From Clostridiaceae bacterium (GTDB lineage Bacteria > Bacillota > Clostridia > Saccharofermentanales > Saccharofermentanaceae): a stretch of 64,000 bases of DNA. The position numbers and the translations under genes are program-made. Shown piece by piece: positions 43,825-53,365 of the stretch (within the stretch, counting starts at the first letter, position 1; every line of letters begins with the position of its first letter). The notes below the pieces were generated by a model, which worked only from the letters and a program-made list of their open reading frames with translations, had not been told where the DNA came from and did not search any database. The stretch is taken from positions 1-64,000 of the forward strand of contig JAAYCT010000024.1 of NCBI GenBank assembly GCA_012729635.1, read 5' to 3'.

Positions 43825-45918
43825 TCAGCCGATGAAACCGGCATCGAAAACAAAAACACGAAAGTCCATCGCAGGAACAAATATCTTCTCGTCCGAAAAC
43901 AGTTTTTCGGATGATTCCAGATATTTTACGATCGGCTCTTTACACCCCGCATCGCATTTTTCATCACCCGCCGCATCCGTATCCGATATCGGGATATCCA
44001 CGGTGTGCGACTGATTGCGATTCCGGTTCAGCGCGAAAATTATCCGACGCGGACCCAATTGCCTGATTCCGAAAAAGTCTTTCCCGTTCTCGTCCAACGT
44101 CCGGTCAAAAATGAAAACATCCCCATTCGCCAGAATAGTCCGGTAATAACCGGTCCGAAGTACAGGATACCTCTTCCTAAGGGTCGACATTTCCCTGAAA
44201 AACTCCAGCATCGAATGTTTTTCCTCACTCATTTTGTCCCACGGATAGGTACGACGGTTAAATGGATCCCGATACCCCTCCATACCGATTTCGTCCCCGT
44301 AATAAACGGACGGACAACCGATATAGCCGATCTGAAAGACAAAGCCCAGTCGCATCAGCTTCATTCCGATTTCCCGCTGATTATCGTCGAGACGAATGTC
44401 TCTTTGTTTTCGGCGATCTCCCGGATCCCTGGCCCCGGAAAGAGCGGTAATGGCTCTGGGCACGTCATGGCTGGATAACAGATTCATTACGCAATAATAG
44501 ATCGAAGCGGGATAGTTTTCGCGACAGGTCTCCAGTAAATGATCCGTCTCTTCGGCGGATATTTTTCCGCTTACGTATCCGAGAACCGCCTCCCTGAACG
44601 GGTACCCCATCACCGAATCGTGGGTTCGTCCGAGAACAAAGTCCCGATACGCGCCGTAGCTGACCTTGTTGCTCGCGTCTTCCCATACCTCGCCCATCAC
44701 GACCCCTTCATCTCCGGTGTGTTCGCGAACGCAGGTATGAATTTCGCGGATGAAGGAATCGGGCAGTTCGTCCGAAACATCGAGCCGAAAACCGGAAGCA
44801 CCCTTCCTGAGCCAGTGGGCAATCACGCCGTCCTCACCGAGAATATAGTCACGATAGGTCAGGTCGTTTTCGTTCACATTCGGCAACTCCGGGAAGCCCC
44901 ACCACGAGTCGTAGTGAATTTGTCCGCTCTTGCTTTTCGAAAAGGAGTACCACGAAAAATACCGGCTCTCCCCGCCCTCGGTCAAAGCTTGGTACGCACC
45001 TTTTTCGGGATATCTTCCGTACTTGTTGAAGTAGATGCTGTCCGCACCGGTATGACTGAATACCCCGTCCAATATGTACCGGATCTTTCTTGCGCGCATC
45101 TCCTCGTCAAATCGGGAAAAACCCTCTTCTCCGCCGAGAAGGGAGTCTGCTTCCATATAATTTCCGGTGTCATAACGATGGTTGGATTTTGCGGAGAATA
45201 TCGGATTGAGATAAATTAACTCCACATTCAATCGTTCCAAGTAATCCGCTTTTTCCGCGATGCCCGAAAGGCTTCCTCCGAAAAAATCACAGGCGATGTA
45301 ACCGGTTTCCGGCTTTCCGTCGATATCGACATCCTCATCCCAGTTTTGATGAATGATTCGCTCGGGGCGGTTGTTTTTTCGGATCGTTTCCTCATATGAA
45401 AAGCTCGAGTCTCTTGAAAAGCGATCCGGAAAAATCTGATAAATTAACGCACCCTTCATCCAATCCGGCGTGCTGAGGTTTTTCGAGTAAACCGTTATTT
45501 GAAAAGCGTGGGGCGTACGATGCTCATCGGCACCGACACGGGCGGGTATCGGACTGATGCGGCCGGCACCGGTGAAGTCCTTCGAAGACCGAACATAAAA
45601 GAAGGCTTCGTCGCCCGCATCCGTGTTCGACGCGATGGGAATCAAACGAAACCAATAGAAGAAAAGACAAGGCTCCGACGGCATCCGAATCTTTATGGAA
45701 TAACGATTTTCCTTTTCTTTTTTCATCGTTTTTTCATGATAAGACAGGACAGAAAGGCCATAGGAATAGCAAAGAGTCGGCGGTGCCAAATCGGCAGACA
45801 CGTCAACGGAAAGATAAACGTACGAGCCGCATTCCGCCGCCCCAAACGGATTGCGGTATTGAAGATTCCGGCTTATGTGAATGATCGGAGAAACACCTTT
45901 ATCTCCGGAAAGTATCAT
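43825..45918 (-). CDS. GH13 alpha-amylase family enzyme, neopullulanase/cyclomaltodextrinase-like
   Basis: 697 residues. An N-terminal beta-sandwich (about 1-150, CBM34-like) is followed by the GH13 barrel: YQIFPDRF (160s), DGVFSHTG (284-291), GFRLDVSDE with nucleophile Asp380, GEVWED with acid Glu410, and LSSHDVPR with Asp485. No signal peptide, so it acts in the cytoplasm on alpha-glucans. It shares an ATGA overlap with glgA, linking it to glycogen turnover. A maltogenic or debranching activity is an inference. Confidence 0.92.
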   Translation of the reverse strand: MILSGDKGVSPIIHISRNLQYRNPFGAAECGSYVYLSVDVSADLAPPTLCYSYGLSVLSYHEKTMKKEKENRYSIKIRMPSEPCLFFYWFRLIPIASNTDAGDEAFFYVRSSKDFTGAGRISPIPARVGADEHRTPHAFQITVYSKNLSTPDWMKGALIYQIFPDRFSRDSSFSYEETIRKNNRPERIIHQNWDEDVDIDGKPETGYIACDFFGGSLSGIAEKADYLERLNVELIYLNPIFSAKSNHRYDTGNYMEADSLLGGEEGFSRFDEEMRARKIRYILDGVFSHTGADSIYFNKYGRYPEKGAYQALTEGGESRYFSWYSFSKSKSGQIHYDSWWGFPELPNVNENDLTYRDYILGEDGVIAHWLRKGASGFRLDVSDELPDSFIREIHTCVREHTGDEGVVMGEVWEDASNKVSYGAYRDFVLGRTHDSVMGYPFREAVLGYVSGKISAEETDHLLETCRENYPASIYYCVMNLLSSHDVPRAITALSGARDPGDRRKQRDIRLDDNQREIGMKLMRLGFVFQIGYIGCPSVYYGDEIGMEGYRDPFNRRTYPWDKMSEEKHSMLEFFREMSTLRKRYPVLRTGYYRTILANGDVFIFDRTLDENGKDFFGIRQLGPRRIIFALNRNRNQSHTVDIPISDTDAAGDEKCDAGCKEPIVKYLESSEKLFSDEKIFVPAMDFRVFVFDAGFIG

Positions 45919-47555
45919 TTTCGAGTCCCTCCGCCTTTCCCGGGCTTCGCCTTCTTATTGGTCCCGGAGGAAGCTTTGGGTCTGGTCGAGGGATTTGCCG
46001 TCAAAACCGGTTCCGTTTTTCCCTCTTGATTTTGCCCTCTGGACGGATCGGGCGTTTTCGGAGCAGGAATCTCCTCCATCGCTTTCGCCTTTTGGCTTAA
46101 ATCGATTCCGGTAATCAATGAATATAGACCCATATACTCCGACGCGGACCGTTTCCAGGAGTAGTCTCCTCTCATGCCTTCGGCAATCAGGCCTTTCCAT
46201 ATATTCTTGTGTTGCCGATAAAGATCACAAGCATATTTGGTGACGAAAAGGAATTCGTGCGCATTGATGTTCGCGAAAGAAAAACCGTTTCCTTCACCCG
46301 TGTATTCGTTATATGGCTTTACCGTATCCTTTAATCCCCCCGTTTCTCTGACGACCGGCACCGTCCCGTATCTCATCGAAATCATCTGAGATAACCCGCA
46401 AGGTTCGAATATCGACGGCATGAGAAACAAATCCGATCCGGCATAAAGCAGATGAGCAAGTTCATTGTTGAAATATAGGCACGCCGCCATTTTCCCGGGA
46501 TGTTGACGTGCGAGATCCGATACGGCTCTTTCATAGAAGCTGTTCCCCGTTCCGAGAACAACCAGTTGCATTCCGTCATATAGCATCTCACCCGCAACGC
46601 GAAGGAGCAAATCCATTCCCTTCTGATCAACGAGTCTCGAAATCATGACACATAAGGGAGCGCCGGGATTTTTCTGCAGCTTCAGTTGCTTTTGAATTGC
46701 TTCCTTACACGCCGCTTTTCCCTCGGCATAGTCATCTGTTCCGAATTTTTTCGGAATGTATCGGTCCGTTTGCGGATTATACTCTTCCTCGTCAATGCCG
46801 TTGAGTATTCCGGACACCTTATACGCATATTTTTGAAGCGTGCGATTCAACCCTTCCCCGTAATAATCGGTCATGATTTCGTATGCGTATGTCGGGGAAA
46901 CGGTCGTTACGGAATTTGAATACACGATACCGGCCTTCAGAAAATTGACCGCCCCGTCCTTAAGGGAAAGCTCCTCCGTAAGATAATGATCCGGAAGATC
47001 CATCATGTCCTTAATCGGTTCGATTCCGTGAATCCCCTGATACTTCAAGTTGTGAACCGTAAAAACGGTCTTGATATCAATAAACTTTCCCTTGGCCCGA
47101 TAGTGCGCGTCCATCAACAGAGGAATCATACCGCATTGCCAGTCATTGAGGTGCATCACGTCGGGATGAAAGTCCATGAGATCGTCAATCAGCTCAAGTA
47201 CGGCGCGTTGAAAAAAGCAAAACCGCTCAATATCAAAAACATACTCAACATACGGTGTGTCAAAATGGAAATAGTACTCATTGTCGATGAAATAATGAAT
47301 CACTCCTTCTCTTTCGGTCGAGTACAGACCGGCATAAAGTGAGCGCCAACCCATTTTGACCATCTTCCATCCGATAAATTTCATTTCCTTGGAGTATTTA
47401 TCCTTTATCGGCTGATACAGGGGCATAATCACCCTGGCTTCACAGTTTTGTTTTGGCAGCGAAGACGGGAGTGATCCGATTACATCGGCCAAGCCGCCCA
47501 CTTTTGCGTACGGAGCCACCTCGGATGAAACGAACAGAATCTTGATTTTCTTCAT
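45915..47555 (-). CDS. glgA: Glycogen synthase (ADP-glucose type) with basic C-terminal tail
   Basis: 546 residues of a GT5 glycosyltransferase. The N-terminal SEVAPYAKVGGLADVIGSLP contains the ADP-glucose-binding KVGGL motif. 'HLNDWQCGMIPLL', 'SRLVDQKGMDLLLR' and the catalytic-site 'LMPSIFEPCGLSQM' follow. It elongates alpha-1,4-glucan. The family core ends near residue 490; the last 55-60 residues are a Pro/Lys/Gly/Ser-rich, probably disordered, basic extension. It overlaps glgD and the GH13 gene by four bases on each side. Confidence 0.96.
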   Translation of the reverse strand: MKKIKILFVSSEVAPYAKVGGLADVIGSLPSSLPKQNCEARVIMPLYQPIKDKYSKEMKFIGWKMVKMGWRSLYAGLYSTEREGVIHYFIDNEYYFHFDTPYVEYVFDIERFCFFQRAVLELIDDLMDFHPDVMHLNDWQCGMIPLLMDAHYRAKGKFIDIKTVFTVHNLKYQGIHGIEPIKDMMDLPDHYLTEELSLKDGAVNFLKAGIVYSNSVTTVSPTYAYEIMTDYYGEGLNRTLQKYAYKVSGILNGIDEEEYNPQTDRYIPKKFGTDDYAEGKAACKEAIQKQLKLQKNPGAPLCVMISRLVDQKGMDLLLRVAGEMLYDGMQLVVLGTGNSFYERAVSDLARQHPGKMAACLYFNNELAHLLYAGSDLFLMPSIFEPCGLSQMISMRYGTVPVVRETGGLKDTVKPYNEYTGEGNGFSFANINAHEFLFVTKYACDLYRQHKNIWKGLIAEGMRGDYSWKRSASEYMGLYSLITGIDLSQKAKAMEEIPAPKTPDPSRGQNQEGKTEPVLTANPSTRPKASSGTNKKAKPGKGGGTRK

Positions 47556-48661
47556 ACGATTGCCCCCTTGTCAATAACAACCGGGTAATCATTATGCCCG
47601 ACCAACTGAGTACCCGGACGGATTACGGCATTCTTGTCCAGGATCACATGATCCAGAACGCAATTATCTGAAATATGAACATCCTGCATGATCACAGAGT
47701 TGCGAACGGTGCTATTTTTGGATACGGTCACACCGCGAAAAAGGATTGAGTTTTCGACCTGCCCCATAATGCGACATCCGTCGGAAACCAAAGCGTTCTT
47801 AACGTCACAAGCATCGTAGTATAGGGTCGGAGCCTCATCTTTTACCTTGGTGAAAACCGGTGTTCCTTTCCAGAACAAATCCGCCCGCACCCGATCGTCA
47901 AGCAATTGCATGGATGCATTGAAATACGTCTGAATATTGTTAATCCGCAGGACCAGTCCCTTATATTCGTATGCTCGGATTTTCATGGTGTCAAATTTTT
48001 TCAGCAATGAATAAATTCCGAAATTCCGGTCTCCGTGTGACATCATCTCGGAAATCAAATCGATCAGCAACGTTCTTTTTAAAGCGATAACGCCGATGCA
48101 ACAACGGTTGGACTTCGTCTTTTCGGGATTGAAGAGCACGTCGGTAATCATTCTCTTCTTATCGGTTTCGAAAATGAAGTTGGGGGAACCGTGTTTGGTT
48201 CCGTCCCGGTTATACATGACCGTCATATCCGCTCCGCTGCTCTTTAGCACTTCGATGAAATCATTGAATGTGGTGTTAATTACAATATTGCTGTTTGCAA
48301 GAATAATATACTCCGACCGGTTGGAACGGATAAAATCCAGAAGACCCGCCATTTCTTCGCCGTCCTCCGTTGAAGTCGATTCCGAATTGACGTACGGCGG
48401 AAGAATATGAAGGCCGAAGTTTTTTCGGTCCAGATCCCAGGACGCACCCGTTCCCAAGTGATCCATCAAAGATTTATACTTATTCAAAGTTAAAATACCG
48501 ACGCTTTTTATTCCGGAGTTGACCATGCAAGACAGCATGTAATCGATAATTCGATATCTCCCGCCGAATGGAATCGCCGCTAAAGCCCTCGGTTTGGAAA
48601 GCTCTCCCAGTGAAATTTTATGGTTATCGGCAAGAATCAGACCCATCGCATCCAAAAACAT
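47552..48661 (-). CDS. glgD: GlgD, glucose-1-phosphate adenylyltransferase regulatory subunit
   Basis: 369 residues, homologous to GlgC, but the nucleotide loop GGxGxRL is replaced (GLILADNHKISLGELSKPRALAAIPFGGRYRIIDY). This is the pattern of the non-catalytic or weakly catalytic GlgD that tunes GlgC in Firmicutes. The C-terminal left-handed beta-helix repeats (SILFRGVTVSKNSTVRNSVIMQDVHISDNCVLDHV) are intact. AGGAGG precedes the ATG. Confidence 0.95.
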   Translation of the reverse strand: MFLDAMGLILADNHKISLGELSKPRALAAIPFGGRYRIIDYMLSCMVNSGIKSVGILTLNKYKSLMDHLGTGASWDLDRKNFGLHILPPYVNSESTSTEDGEEMAGLLDFIRSNRSEYIILANSNIVINTTFNDFIEVLKSSGADMTVMYNRDGTKHGSPNFIFETDKKRMITDVLFNPEKTKSNRCCIGVIALKRTLLIDLISEMMSHGDRNFGIYSLLKKFDTMKIRAYEYKGLVLRINNIQTYFNASMQLLDDRVRADLFWKGTPVFTKVKDEAPTLYYDACDVKNALVSDGCRIMGQVENSILFRGVTVSKNSTVRNSVIMQDVHISDNCVLDHVILDKNAVIRPGTQLVGHNDYPVVIDKGAIV

Positions 48662-48684
48662 TTATGTTTCCTCCTTATCTCGCC

Positions 48685-49944
48685 TTATACACGAAACGTC
48701 TCTTCGATAACGTTTTCCGATTCATTGGTCTTTATATCGCAATCCACCTGACTGTTCGCGGGAATGATTGCGTTTTCCTTAATCTTCAGTCCCTTTTCGA
48801 TTACGACAATACCCTCCGAACATATCCGGGTATTGATGTACGGGCTTTCTCCGGAAACGGAGGCGCCGGCCTTTACGTTCGGTCCGATGATGGTTCCGAA
48901 TCCCACGATACACTTATCGAGATAGGCCCCCGACTGAACGGTGACACCGGGCAATAAAACGGAGTCGATTACGACCGCACCTTTTTCGACCGTAACCGAG
49001 TCGGAAAGAACACTGTGTTGAACGGTTCCGTATACTTGACATCCGTCCGTCATCGCCGACATTGAGACCGTCGCGTCTTCAGAAATGAAGTTGGACGGTT
49101 TGATCGGGTTTCTGCTGTAGATTCTCCAATTCCGATCGATCAGATTCAACTCCTCCGGACGATCCAATAGATCCATATTGCACTCCCAAAGGCTTGCAAT
49201 CGTTCCGACATCCTTCCAGTACCCCGAGAAGCGGTACGCGATAAGATGCATTGACTTCGAAAGCATCAGGGGTACGATATCCTTTCCAAAATCGTTGTCG
49301 GAGTTCGGATTCTCTTCATCCTCAACGAGGATCTCCCGTAGAACGGGCCAGCTGAATACATACACGCCCATGGAAGCAAGGTTGCTCTTGGCCTTTTTGG
49401 GTTTCTCAATGAAGGCGGTGATCTCATCGCCGGGACCCGTGTCTAAAATTCCGAAACGCGATGTCTCCTCCCAAGGCACCTCGATTACAGCGAGCGTTGC
49501 GTCCGCACCGCGATCGACGTGTTCACGAATCATCTTTGCATAATTCATCTTGTAGATATGATCCCCGGATAAAACGATAATAAGTTTCGCGCCGCAATCA
49601 TCCAGAAAATCGCGATTTTGAAAAATTGCGTTTGCCGTTCCTTTATACCAGTCGCTTTTCCCCGATCGCAAATACGGAGGAAGAATAAACGCACCGCCGT
49701 TATTGCGGTCAAGATCCCAGGGATGTCCGTTCCCGACGTACGTATTCAGGGCAAGAGGCTGATATTGAGAAAGGACCCCCACCGTTTCGATTCCGGAATT
49801 CGAGCAATTCGATAACGGAAAATCAATAATGCGGTACCTGCTGCCGAACGGGACGGCAGGCTTGGCGATATTCTTGGTCAGCACGCCGAGTCTGGAACCC
49901 TGCCCTCCGGCGAGAATCATCGCGACTATCTCCGCTTTTGCCAT
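48685..49944 (-). CDS. glgC: Glucose-1-phosphate adenylyltransferase
   Basis: 419 residues. Nucleotide-binding loop [25 protein letters not shown] at the N-terminus, '[15 protein letters not shown]', catalytic '[12 protein letters not shown]', substrate-binding 'AFIEKPKK', and a C-terminal beta-helix. It makes ADP-glucose, the donor for GlgA. GGAGGTG precedes the ATG. It is the second gene of the glycogen operon, 61 bases after glgB and 23 before glgD. Confidence 0.97.
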   Translation of the reverse strand: MAKAEIVAMILAGGQGSRLGVLTKNIAKPAVPFGSRYRIIDFPLSNCSNSGIETVGVLSQYQPLALNTYVGNGHPWDLDRNNGGAFILPPYLRSGKSDWYKGTANAIFQNRDFLDDCGAKLIIVLSGDHIYKMNYAKMIREHVDRGADATLAVIEVPWEETSRFGILDTGPGDEITAFIEKPKKAKSNLASMGVYVFSWPVLREILVEDEENPNSDNDFGKDIVPLMLSKSMHLIAYRFSGYWKDVGTIASLWECNMDLLDRPEELNLIDRNWRIYSRNPIKPSNFISEDATVSMSAMTDGCQVYGTVQHSVLSDSVTVEKGAVVIDSVLLPGVTVQSGAYLDKCIVGFGTIIGPNVKAGASVSGESPYINTRICSEGIVVIEKGLKIKENAIIPANSQVDCDIKTNESENVIEETFRV

Positions 49945-50005
49945 TTTTTCACCTCCGAAATATTCTTTTTTCTTTTATACCGGTTGAGTGGTCCGTTAAT
50001 TGTCT

Positions 50006-51898
50006 TCACGTTTCCGTGCGGTCAGCGGATACCCTTTTGAGATAAACACCCGATAAAGGAGGAAGATTCATCTCGAAAAAACACGGCTTCCCCTTCCATT
50101 CCTCATCGATTGTCTGAAAAACACCTTGGGGGTCTTCGCCCGTCGAATATCCGCTTCCCCCGAAAGAAGCATCGTCAGAATTGATGATTATCCGGTATCG
50201 ACCCGGTCCGGCAACCGGGATTTTATACGCGTTAATCGGAACCGGGATCATATTCAAAACGACGTAAACATCTTCACTTTGCGACTCTCCCTTTCTCCGA
50301 ATAATAAAAACGCTGTTATCCCGGTCGGTGTTGTCCATCCATTCAAAACCGTCCCAGGAGCGATCATAAATCCATAATGATTTTTCCGATCGATACAAAC
50401 GGTTCAGTTCGGCCGTGAAATCCTTCATTTGGCGGTGTGCGTCGTATTTGAGCATAAACCACTCGAGCTCTTCGTAGAACCGCCACTCGATATACGGAGC
50501 AAATTCCGACCCCATGAATACGAGTTTGGCACCGGGATGAGCCGTCATATATGTGAGCAACGTCCGAAGAGACGCAAATTTACGCCATACGTCTCCGGGC
50601 ATTTTATCCAGAAGACTTCTTTTACCGTGAACCACTTCGTCATGAGAAAGGCAAAGAATGAAGTTTTCGGAAAATGCGTAGACCATCGAAAAGCAAAACT
50701 GATCATGGTGCCAGATTCTCGCGTAGGAATCGGTTTGAAAATAGTCAAGCGTATCATGCATCCATCCCATATTCCATTTGTGTGTAAATCCCAATCCGCC
50801 CTCGGCGACCGGATGTGTCACCTTCGGCCATGCGGTGGATTCCTCTGCAATCATCATGACGTGCGGATAATGCTCGCGTATGACGGAATTCAACTGTCGA
50901 ATAAAATCCACGGCTTCGTAATGATCGGTTCCGCCGTGAACATTCGGTAAGTATTCAGAGCGACCGTAATTTCTGTAAAGCATACTGGAGACCGCATCGA
51001 CACGAAGTCCGTCGACATGAAATTCCTCAATCCAAAACGTCGCGTTTGAGATCAGGAACGAGCGAACCTCAGATTTTGAAAAATCGAAAACGAAGGTGCC
51101 CCACTCGCGATGCTCACCGATTCTGGGATCCTCGTATTCATAGCAAGGAGATCCGTCAAAACGAATCAGCCCTTCAAGGTTTCTCGGAAAATGCGCCGGA
51201 ACCCAGTCCAGGATGACACAGATACCGTTTTGGTGCAGATGATCAACGAAAAACTTGAAGTCTGCGGGCGTCCCGAACCGACTCGTCACAGCAAAAAAAC
51301 CGGTAATCTGATACCCCCAGGAGTCATCCAGGGGATGCTCCATCACCGGCATCAGTTCCACATGGGTATAGCCCATTTCGATACAGTACTTCGCAAGATC
51401 GCAAGCAATCTGGCGATAATTCATAAAGTTACCGTCCGGATGGCGACGCCAGGATCCGAGGTGCATCTCATAAATCAGAATCGGCCGAGCTTCAAAAGCA
51501 TGGGTACGCGCTGCGCAGAATTCCTCGTCTTTCCAGATATAATCATCGGGATCGTACAGAATGGAAGCGTCACTCGGTCGAGTTTCAAAATGGCGCGCAA
51601 ACGGATCTCCCTTATAATACTCGCGGCCATCCGTCCCGATAATCCGGTATTTATAACGATCCCATTGCTTCGCCTTTGCAATCGAGAGCGTCCAGATGCC
51701 TGTATTTTCGTTTCGGGTCATCGGATGGGAAACGGACCAATGATTAAAATCTCCGACGACGTGAACGGCCCGAGCATTCGGGGCCCACACCGAAAAACGG
51801 AAGCCCTCCTCCGTGCCGTCCTTTGAAATCGGAAAGGATCCCAAAGAGAGATAACTTTTTCGGTTATTACCGGTATTGAACAGGTATCCCGGATCCAT
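50006..51898 (-). CDS. glgB: 1,4-alpha-glucan branching enzyme
   Basis: 630 residues. An N-terminal CBM48 (FSVWAPNARAVHVVGDFNHW, about 35-54), a GH13_9 barrel with DGLRVDAVSSML (nucleophile Asp301), MIAEEST (Glu352) and LSHDEVVHG, and a C-terminal beta domain. It introduces alpha-1,6 branches into glycogen. The nearest ribosome-site-like GAGGTGA is about 24 bases before the ATG, separated from it by a small hairpin. No in-frame alternative start exists because a TGA lies upstream. First gene of the operon. Confidence 0.96.
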   Translation of the reverse strand: MDPGYLFNTGNNRKSYLSLGSFPISKDGTEEGFRFSVWAPNARAVHVVGDFNHWSVSHPMTRNENTGIWTLSIAKAKQWDRYKYRIIGTDGREYYKGDPFARHFETRPSDASILYDPDDYIWKDEEFCAARTHAFEARPILIYEMHLGSWRRHPDGNFMNYRQIACDLAKYCIEMGYTHVELMPVMEHPLDDSWGYQITGFFAVTSRFGTPADFKFFVDHLHQNGICVILDWVPAHFPRNLEGLIRFDGSPCYEYEDPRIGEHREWGTFVFDFSKSEVRSFLISNATFWIEEFHVDGLRVDAVSSMLYRNYGRSEYLPNVHGGTDHYEAVDFIRQLNSVIREHYPHVMMIAEESTAWPKVTHPVAEGGLGFTHKWNMGWMHDTLDYFQTDSYARIWHHDQFCFSMVYAFSENFILCLSHDEVVHGKRSLLDKMPGDVWRKFASLRTLLTYMTAHPGAKLVFMGSEFAPYIEWRFYEELEWFMLKYDAHRQMKDFTAELNRLYRSEKSLWIYDRSWDGFEWMDNTDRDNSVFIIRRKGESQSEDVYVVLNMIPVPINAYKIPVAGPGRYRIIINSDDASFGGSGYSTGEDPQGVFQTIDEEWKGKPCFFEMNLPPLSGVYLKRVSADRTET

Positions 51899-51908
51899 AT
51901 TGTAAAAC

Positions 51909-51922
51909 GCGGCAAATGCCGC
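51909..51922 (-). promoter_or_regulatory. Small hairpin between ribosome site and glgB start
   Basis: GCGGC and GCCGC pair around a 4-base loop. The hairpin separates GAGGTGA from the AUG; folding would bring them within about 10 bases. It could couple glgB translation to RNA structure. Confidence 0.5.
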
Positions 51923-51959
51923 TCACCTCTCCGGCCGATCGCATCGCCCGTATGTAATA

Positions 51960-51987
51960 ATTATACCCGATTCAGGATTCATAACAA
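51960..51987 (-). promoter_or_regulatory. Promoter of the glycogen operon
   Basis: Minus strand: TTGTTA (51982-51987), a 16-base spacer and a perfect TATAAT (51960-51965), about 60 bases before the glgB ATG. Confidence 0.75.
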
Positions 51988-51997
51988 GAACAGTCAT

Positions 51998-52024
51998 AAG
52001 AAAAGAGACCCGTTTCCGGATCTC
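51998..52024 (-). terminator. Intrinsic terminator of the 2-oxoacid oxidoreductase operon
   Basis: Minus strand: GAGATCCG pairs with CGGGTCTC (one G-U pair) around a GAAA loop, followed by TTTTCTTAT. It ends transcription 35 bases after the last gene. Confidence 0.8.
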
Positions 52025-52057
52025 CCGCGCGAACAATTCACACTGTTCAAGAAAACG

Positions 52058-52615
52058 TTACAAAAGTGCTTGTCTGGATTTCGCAAAGGCTTCTCCCTTT
52101 TCAAAAGCACGGATGTTGTCGGGAATCATATGATGTCTTCGCTCCGGCAGAACGTCGCGCAGAGCCTGCTCGAAGGATTCTTTTTGAAAAGAGCCGGACG
52201 CGGCCGAAAGGCACCCGAGTAAAACAACGGTAGCATACGCCATATTTCCGAGCTCACTGGCGACCGTCGAAGCCTCAATCGGGAAAAAACGAATCCCATC
52301 CGGTGCCTCGACAGACTTTACCAGCGCCGAGTCAATAATGATGATCCCGCCCGGCTTCACGATCTTCTTAAACTTCTCGAAGGAGGGCAGATTCAAAGCG
52401 ATCAGGACATCCGCGTCGTTGATGACCGGCGAACCGATCGCTTCGTCGGAGATGACAACCGAACAATTGGCGGTTCCGCCCCTCATCTCGGGACCGTAGG
52501 ACGGAAACCATGAAACCTCTCTGCCTTCGATCAGAGCCGCCTCGGCGGCCATTTTCCCCGCGGACAAAATTCCCTGACCGCCGAACCCGGCCAGAATGAT
52601 GGAATAATCGATCAT
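52058..52615 (-). CDS. 2-oxoacid:ferredoxin oxidoreductase, gamma subunit
   Basis: 185 residues: 'SIILAGFGGQGILSAGKMAAEAALIEGREVSWFPSYGPEMRGGTANCSVVISD' is the gamma-domain hallmark (KorC/VorC). It couples the thiamine subunits to coenzyme A chemistry in the complex. Substrate may be 2-oxoglutarate or branched-chain 2-oxoacids; sequence alone does not decide. It follows the beta subunit after three bases and is last in the operon. Confidence 0.93.
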   Translation of the reverse strand: MIDYSIILAGFGGQGILSAGKMAAEAALIEGREVSWFPSYGPEMRGGTANCSVVISDEAIGSPVINDADVLIALNLPSFEKFKKIVKPGGIIIIDSALVKSVEAPDGIRFFPIEASTVASELGNMAYATVVLLGCLSAASGSFQKESFEQALRDVLPERRHHMIPDNIRAFEKGEAFAKSRQALL

Positions 52616-52618
52616 ATG

Positions 52619-53365
52619 CTAAACCTCCAGATCCTTTCCCTTAAAAACGCCGAGCGGATACTGCGGGATCATATTCTCCCTGATCCACTGAAGCGAGTCG
52701 ACCGGATCCTTCCCCCAGTTCGTCGGACAAGTCGACAGGAATTCCACAAACGCGAAGCCCAGCCTTTTCTGTTGAACGCGGAAAGCCTTGGCAATGGCCT
52801 TCTTGGCCTGTTGAATGCTCTTAAAATCAACGACGGTCACGCGCTCGATATAGACGGCGCCCTGAAGTGTCGCGAGCATCTCGCTCATATTGATCGGGTA
52901 ACCCTGAAGGTTCGCGTCCCGCCCGAACGGCGACGTGGTCGTCACCTGCCCCAGAAGCGTCGTCGGCGCCATCTGACCGCTGGTCATTCCGTACACCGCG
53001 TTATTCACAAAGAACGCGCATATCTTCTCTCCCCTGGCCGCGGCGTGAACGATCTCCGCCGTTCCGATCGAGGCTAAGTCGCCGTCGCCCTGATACGTGA
53101 AAACCATGTTCCCCGGGTGAACCCGCTTAATGCCCGTCGCGACCGCCGGAGCTCTCCCGTGCGCCGCCTGGACCATATCGCAGGCAAAATATTCGTAGTT
53201 ATTATACGTGCATCCGACACTCGAAACGCCGATCGCGTCATCGAGAATATTCATCTCGCACATCACCTCGGCAATGATCCGGTGGATAATGCCGTGCGTG
53301 CATCCGGGGCAGTAATGAAACGGCTTGTCCGTAAGCCCTTTGGTCTTTTCAAATACGATTGCCAT
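52619..53365 (-). CDS. 2-oxoacid:ferredoxin oxidoreductase, beta (thiamine diphosphate) subunit
   Basis: 248 residues. It carries the TPP-binding half: FHYCPGCTHGIIH, GCTYNNYEYF, GDGDLASIGTAEIVHAAARGE and NNAVYGMTSGQMAPTT, where GDGD...N binds Mg-TPP. With the alpha subunit it decarboxylates a 2-oxoacid and reduces ferredoxin. The start lies directly against the alpha stop, so the four subunit genes form a tightly packed operon. Confidence 0.95.
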   Translation of the reverse strand: MAIVFEKTKGLTDKPFHYCPGCTHGIIHRIIAEVMCEMNILDDAIGVSSVGCTYNNYEYFACDMVQAAHGRAPAVATGIKRVHPGNMVFTYQGDGDLASIGTAEIVHAAARGEKICAFFVNNAVYGMTSGQMAPTTLLGQVTTTSPFGRDANLQGYPINMSEMLATLQGAVYIERVTVVDFKSIQQAKKAIAKAFRVQQKRLGFAFVEFLSTCPTNWGKDPVDSLQWIRENMIPQYPLGVFKGKDLEV

